Shown: positions 61,041-64,000 of the stretch, in pieces
Numbering within the stretch: position 1 is the stretch's first letter
Layout: each line of letters starts with the position of its first letter
Assembly (NCBI GenBank): GCA_964598495.1
Contig: CAZRBY010000004.1
Location: 1-64,000 of the forward strand
Length of the DNA: 64,000 nt
Direction of reading: 5' to 3'
DNA from: Cacconaster sp964598495
GTDB taxonomy: Bacteria > Bacteroidota > Bacteroidia > Bacteroidales > UBA932
Made by a program: the position numbers and the translations under genes
Notes under the pieces: model-generated
What the model was told of the DNA's origin: nothing
The model's database searches: none
The model's input: the letters and a program-made list of their open reading frames with translations, nothing else

Positions 61041-61054
61041 CTTTATAGAGAGTT

Positions 61055-62578
61055 ATGAGACACGAATTTCCTTTTGCGCTCTTCCTTTTGGCTTTTGCCG
61101 CATATACTCTGCTGATGTTTGTCATCTCCTGGGTGACCGGCAGAAAAGCGGTATCCAGTTCGTTTTTCTCCGGTGATAGGAAAGCTCCATGGCCTATTGT
61201 GGCCTATGGTATGATAGGAGCATCTATTTCGGGAGTAACATTCATTTCTGTTCCGGGCAATGTCTGGGTGCAGAATTTTTACTATATGCCCTTGGTGCTC
61301 GGTTTTGTCGTGGGCTATATCGTAGTGGCAAGAGTGCTGCTTCCACTCTTTTACAAGATGAATCTTACCTCAATCTACACCTATCTGGGAGATAGGTTCG
61401 GAAGCAGGTCACATAAGACAGGTACCACTGTGTTTATGGTTTCCCGTGTATTGGGTGCGGCAGTTAGGATTTTCGTGGTGATTGTGGTGCTCTTCACATT
61501 TATTCCACGGAGCATGGTGGATGCTACGTCACCTCTGGCCGTATTCATACTTGTTGCGGCGATATTCCTGATTCTGCTCTATTTTTACACTTTCAAAGGG
61601 GGTGTCAAGACCATTATCTGGACTGATGTACTGCAGACTACATTCATGTTGATCGCTGTTGGTCTGACAATTTATTATATATGCAGAAATATGGGCTTGT
61701 CTTTCGGCGAGTTGTTCTCGAACCTGGGCGGTACCCTCAATAGCAATCCTGATGCTGTTGGCTACGGTCGTCCTTTCACCACTTGGTTTGATTGGGACTG
61801 GAGCCACGGAACCAACGCTTTAAAACAGTTTATATCCGGTATTTTTGTTACAATTGCAATGACTGGCCTTGATCAGGCGATGATGCAGAAAAATCTCGCC
61901 TGCAAGGATATAAAGGCAGCCCAAAAGAATATGTACACCACATCTATCATAATCGTTGTGGTAAACTACTTTTTCGTGCTAATGGGAGCTCTCCTATGCG
62001 TTTATGCACAGCATCTTGGAGGTTTTGAGGCAATCGGAATCAATAAAACAGACGAACTTTTCCCTATTATCGCAAGCCAGTATTTCGGTATAGGAGCCGG
62101 TATATTTTTCCTAATCGGCCTAATTTCCGCCTCCTATCCGAGTGCGGGAGCGGCGATGACTTCGCTTACTACCTCTTTCTGCGTAGATTTTCTGAAATTC
62201 AAGACCCGTACGGATCTTTCGGAGTCACGTAAGGAAAAGATACGCAAATTGGTGCATGCAGGAGTGGCATTCATTTTCCTCTTAATTATCCTGGTGCTAT
62301 ATCTTGTAAGCAACGATGCTGTGATAAATCTTGTATACAAACTGGCATCCTACACTTACGGTCCTCTTTTGGGCCTCTTTTTCTTCGGCATTCTTACAAA
62401 GTATAAGGTTCGTGACCATGCAGTACCATGGATAGCAATTGCAGCTCCCGTGATTTGCTTTGTTTTCAATGCTGTGGGCAAGAAATACTTCGGATTTGAT
62501 CTGGGATTCACACTTTTGATTGTCAACGGTTTACTCACTTTCATAGGAATGTGGCTTTTCAGAGTCAGAAACAGATAA
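61055..62578 (+). CDS. Sodium:solute symporter (SSS family)
   Basis: 507 aa, 13 helices expected. SSS features: FLLAFAAYTLLMFVISWVTG, FSGDRKAPWPIVAYGMIGAS and ISGVTFISVPGNVWV, TGLDQAMMQKNLACKDIKAA (family signature near residues 268-287) and FFLIGLISASYPSAGAAMTS at the second Na+ site. Substrate unknown. Position after kinase-murQ-recR makes an amino sugar such as MurNAc a candidate; sugars or sialic acid are alternatives. Confidence 0.88.
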   Translation: MRHEFPFALFLLAFAAYTLLMFVISWVTGRKAVSSSFFSGDRKAPWPIVAYGMIGASISGVTFISVPGNVWVQNFYYMPLVLGFVVGYIVVARVLLPLFYKMNLTSIYTYLGDRFGSRSHKTGTTVFMVSRVLGAAVRIFVVIVVLFTFIPRSMVDATSPLAVFILVAAIFLILLYFYTFKGGVKTIIWTDVLQTTFMLIAVGLTIYYICRNMGLSFGELFSNLGGTLNSNPDAVGYGRPFTTWFDWDWSHGTNALKQFISGIFVTIAMTGLDQAMMQKNLACKDIKAAQKNMYTTSIIIVVVNYFFVLMGALLCVYAQHLGGFEAIGINKTDELFPIIASQYFGIGAGIFFLIGLISASYPSAGAAMTSLTTSFCVDFLKFKTRTDLSESRKEKIRKLVHAGVAFIFLLIILVLYLVSNDAVINLVYKLASYTYGPLLGLFFFGILTKYKVRDHAVPWIAIAAPVICFVFNAVGKKYFGFDLGFTLLIVNGLLTFIGMWLFRVRNR

Positions 62579-62584
62579 TTTTAT

Positions 62585-62592
62585 TACTTTTG
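62585..62592 (+). promoter_or_regulatory. Promoter -7 box for mqnA, directly before its start codon
   Basis: TACTTTTG ends only 4 nt before the ATG at 62597, so transcription would begin at or next to the start codon. Confidence 0.5.
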
Positions 62593-62596
62593 CAGA

Positions 62597-63358
62597 ATGG
62601 TCAGAATTTCAGCAATAAAGTATCTCAATACAATTCCTTTCATCTATGGTCTGGAGAGTTCTCCGATTATGGACGAGATTGTAATGGAGTTTTGCTCTCC
62701 TGCAGAGTCAGCCGATAATCTGCTTTCTGACCGTAGCGATGTGGGTATAGTCCCCGTGGCGATTATTCCCTCGCTCACTGATGCCCACATCATATCCGAT
62801 TATTGTATCGGCGCCACTGACAAGGTGGCAAGCGTACTTCTCTGTTCCGGTGTTCCGCTAAAAGAGATACGCCATATCAATATGGACGGTGACTCTCGCA
62901 CGTCACAGCTTCTGACCAGAGTTCTTTGCCGCGATTACTGGCACATCTATCCGGAATTCTTACAATTTGACTACGAATCGGAGGGGATAAATCCTGCTCT
63001 GAGTTATCTGTTGATAGGGGACAAAGCCCTTGCAGAAAGAGAGCGTTTTGCATATACATACGATCTTGCCCGTGAATGGGTAGACTTCACTGGCAAACCA
63101 TTTGTTTTTGCTTGCTGGACGGCCAATAAGCCGCTGGGGCAAGACTTTGTAAAAAAGTTCAACGAGGCTCTCCGCTATGGGACTGACAATATCGGTGATG
63201 CCATAAAAAAACATTGTCATCAGTTTTCCGAAGAGTATGCTGAAAACTACCTAAAGTCAAACATTTCGTTTGCACTTGACAGCGACAAGCGTGCAGGCCT
63301 TACCGAGTTCTGGAGGGTTGCTTTGGAGAAACTGAACCCCCGAGTCAACTGGTTGTAG
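62597..63358 (+). CDS. mqnA: Chorismate dehydratase MqnA (futalosine menaquinone pathway)
   Basis: 253 aa. N-terminal VRISAIKYLNTIPFIYGLE is the conserved MqnA start (ISAVxYLNTxPF). Other family blocks: SDVGIVPVAIIPSLTDAHII, MDGDSRTSQLLTRVLCRDYW and FVFACWTANKPLGQDFVKKF. Makes 3-enolpyruvyl-benzoate from chorismate, the first futalosine step. Implies menaquinone is made by the Mqn route, supplying the quinone for NQR. MqnD is a related alternative, but the N-terminus favours MqnA. Confidence 0.9.
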   Translation: MVRISAIKYLNTIPFIYGLESSPIMDEIVMEFCSPAESADNLLSDRSDVGIVPVAIIPSLTDAHIISDYCIGATDKVASVLLCSGVPLKEIRHINMDGDSRTSQLLTRVLCRDYWHIYPEFLQFDYESEGINPALSYLLIGDKALAERERFAYTYDLAREWVDFTGKPFVFACWTANKPLGQDFVKKFNEALRYGTDNIGDAIKKHCHQFSEEYAENYLKSNISFALDSDKRAGLTEFWRVALEKLNPRVNWL

Positions 63359-63404
63359 CCCCGTTTTTGTTCACGGAAACATCCACCAGCCAACACTTGA
63401 GACA

Positions 63405-64000
63405 ATGATTGGAATTTTTTACAAATCAAATGACCAGATAGCAACCTCGGATAATACCGACATCTTAAAGAACCTCCTTCAAGAAGATGTTCTCTGGATT
63501 GATCTTTTCGATCCTACCGGTGAGGAAAAACGTTCTGTAGAGCATTTCCTCAATACAAATCTTCAGAGCCGTGCGCAGGCGGAGGAGATTGAGAGTTCAT
63601 CCCGCTATTCCGAAACTCATGATAGCATATTTATCAATACTGACTTCCTTATACCAGGACCGGAAAATTACAGTATGGAGTCGGTATCATTTATCTTAAA
63701 CGATAATACTATTACCTCCATCCGTCAAGTACCCCTGCGCAGCTTTACTGATATTCAGAGGCGCATAATTGCCAATCCTCGCATTTATCCAACAGGTTAC
63801 CATATTTTGATCGGCATTCTGGAAAATAGAATTGACCTCGATGCGGATATGATCGAGTTGATGTCGAAGGAGATTGCTCAGTACAGTAAAAGGGTTAGTC
63901 TGGGTGAAGATGTGGGGGAGGAATTCCTACTGGATATCAACCAACTGCAGGAAAATACCATGATGGTGCGCGAGAACATCGTGGATAAGCAGCGTATGCT
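63405..64000 (+). CDS. corA: CorA-family magnesium transporter, N-terminal part
   Basis: Partial: 198 codons reach the window edge. The sequence IGIFYKSNDQIATSD, WIDLFDPTGEEKRSVEHFL, INTDFLIPGPEN and ILIGILENRIDLDADMIELM matches the cytoplasmic domain of CorA (the VLxxILDxxVD helix and following stalk). The GMN pore motif would lie beyond 64000. Start ATG at 63405 is 46 bases after mqnA; possibly cotranscribed. Confidence 0.85.
   Translation, partial: MIGIFYKSNDQIATSDNTDILKNLLQEDVLWIDLFDPTGEEKRSVEHFLNTNLQSRAQAEEIESSSRYSETHDSIFINTDFLIPGPENYSMESVSFILNDNTITSIRQVPLRSFTDIQRRIIANPRIYPTGYHILIGILENRIDLDADMIELMSKEIAQYSKRVSLGEDVGEEFLLDINQLQENTMMVRENIVDKQRM

Noticed and set aside
1..64000. Mobile elements, CRISPR arrays, prophage or defence islands
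   Set aside because: No transposase, integrase, inverted-repeat-bounded element, regular spacer array or toxin-antitoxin pair could be identified; the window is mostly housekeeping.

Overview
The window is a chromosomal segment of an anaerobic Bacteroidota, most likely order Bacteroidales. Four things point there: most promoters carry the Bacteroidetes -7 box TAnnTTTG; the gene sets are typical of the phylum (rpmB-rpmG-DUF4295, thrS-infC-rpmI-rplT-lepB, DUF4199 next to a GT2 glycosyltransferase, DUF4290-ftsK-lolA, DUF1573, DUF5009); there is a complete Na+-NQR operon; and superoxide reductase and small ferredoxins indicate an anaerobe. Five runs of N (four of 10 bases, one of 114) show a scaffolded draft or metagenome assembly. 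I see no insertion sequence, prophage, CRISPR array or integrase, and no gene-free stretch longer than 300 bases.

Layout. Positions 1-74 hold the 3' end of a 5S rRNA and its terminator. Then come divergent recJ and lysS-rRNA methyltransferase-membrane HTH protein-ssb (0.1-5.5 kb), and the leftward ribosomal and translation clusters rpmB-rpmG-DUF4295 and thrS-infC-rpmI-rplT-lepB (5.6-10.9 kb). Next are DUF4199-GT2, bactofilin-lpdA-secA (11-17.6 kb), a secreted Ntn hydrolase, a ferredoxin, a lipoprotein M16 protease split only by an assembly gap, DUF1573, meaB, a putative Mn/heavy-metal transporter and a gamma-carbonic anhydrase (17.8-26.4 kb). A leftward run rluB-era-parC-DUF2752-lipoprotein follows (26.5-32.6 kb). 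Then come an ABC permease, ilvE with a leucine-rich leader and attenuator, tail-to-tail rfbC/rfbD, DUF4290-ftsK-lolA, Nudix, pyrE-SRPBCC-RsmF-like, an AT-rich alpha/beta hydrolase, a metallophosphoesterase and pcrA (32.7-48.4 kb). The right part holds nqrABCDEF, tRNA-Glu(CTC), DUF5009, ferredoxin-superoxide reductase, rhaD, two chromate-transporter halves, a MurNAc/GlcNAc kinase-murQ-recR-symporter run, mqnA and the start of corA.

How genes fit together. The NQR complex and MqnA (futalosine route to menaquinone) belong to one sodium- and quinone-based energy system. The kinase, MurQ and perhaps the symporter suggest cell-wall amino-sugar recycling. RfbC and RfbD make dTDP-rhamnose, while RhaD degrades rhamnose. 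SecA, LepB, LolA and several lipoproteins serve envelope biogenesis.

The most striking signal is upstream of ilvE: a promoter, a 23-codon leader peptide with seven leucines, and four RNA segments that can form mutually exclusive 1:2, 2:3 and 3:4 pairings, the last being a strong terminator. This is a textbook ribosome-mediated attenuator layout in a Bacteroidetes. Also notable are a non-AUG (AUA) start of infC, a false 114-N gap, a Cys/His-rich tail on NqrC, a 50-bp coding overlap of rfbC and rfbD, a repeat-built basic/acidic extension on RluB, two heptamer arrays and probable leaderless promoters.
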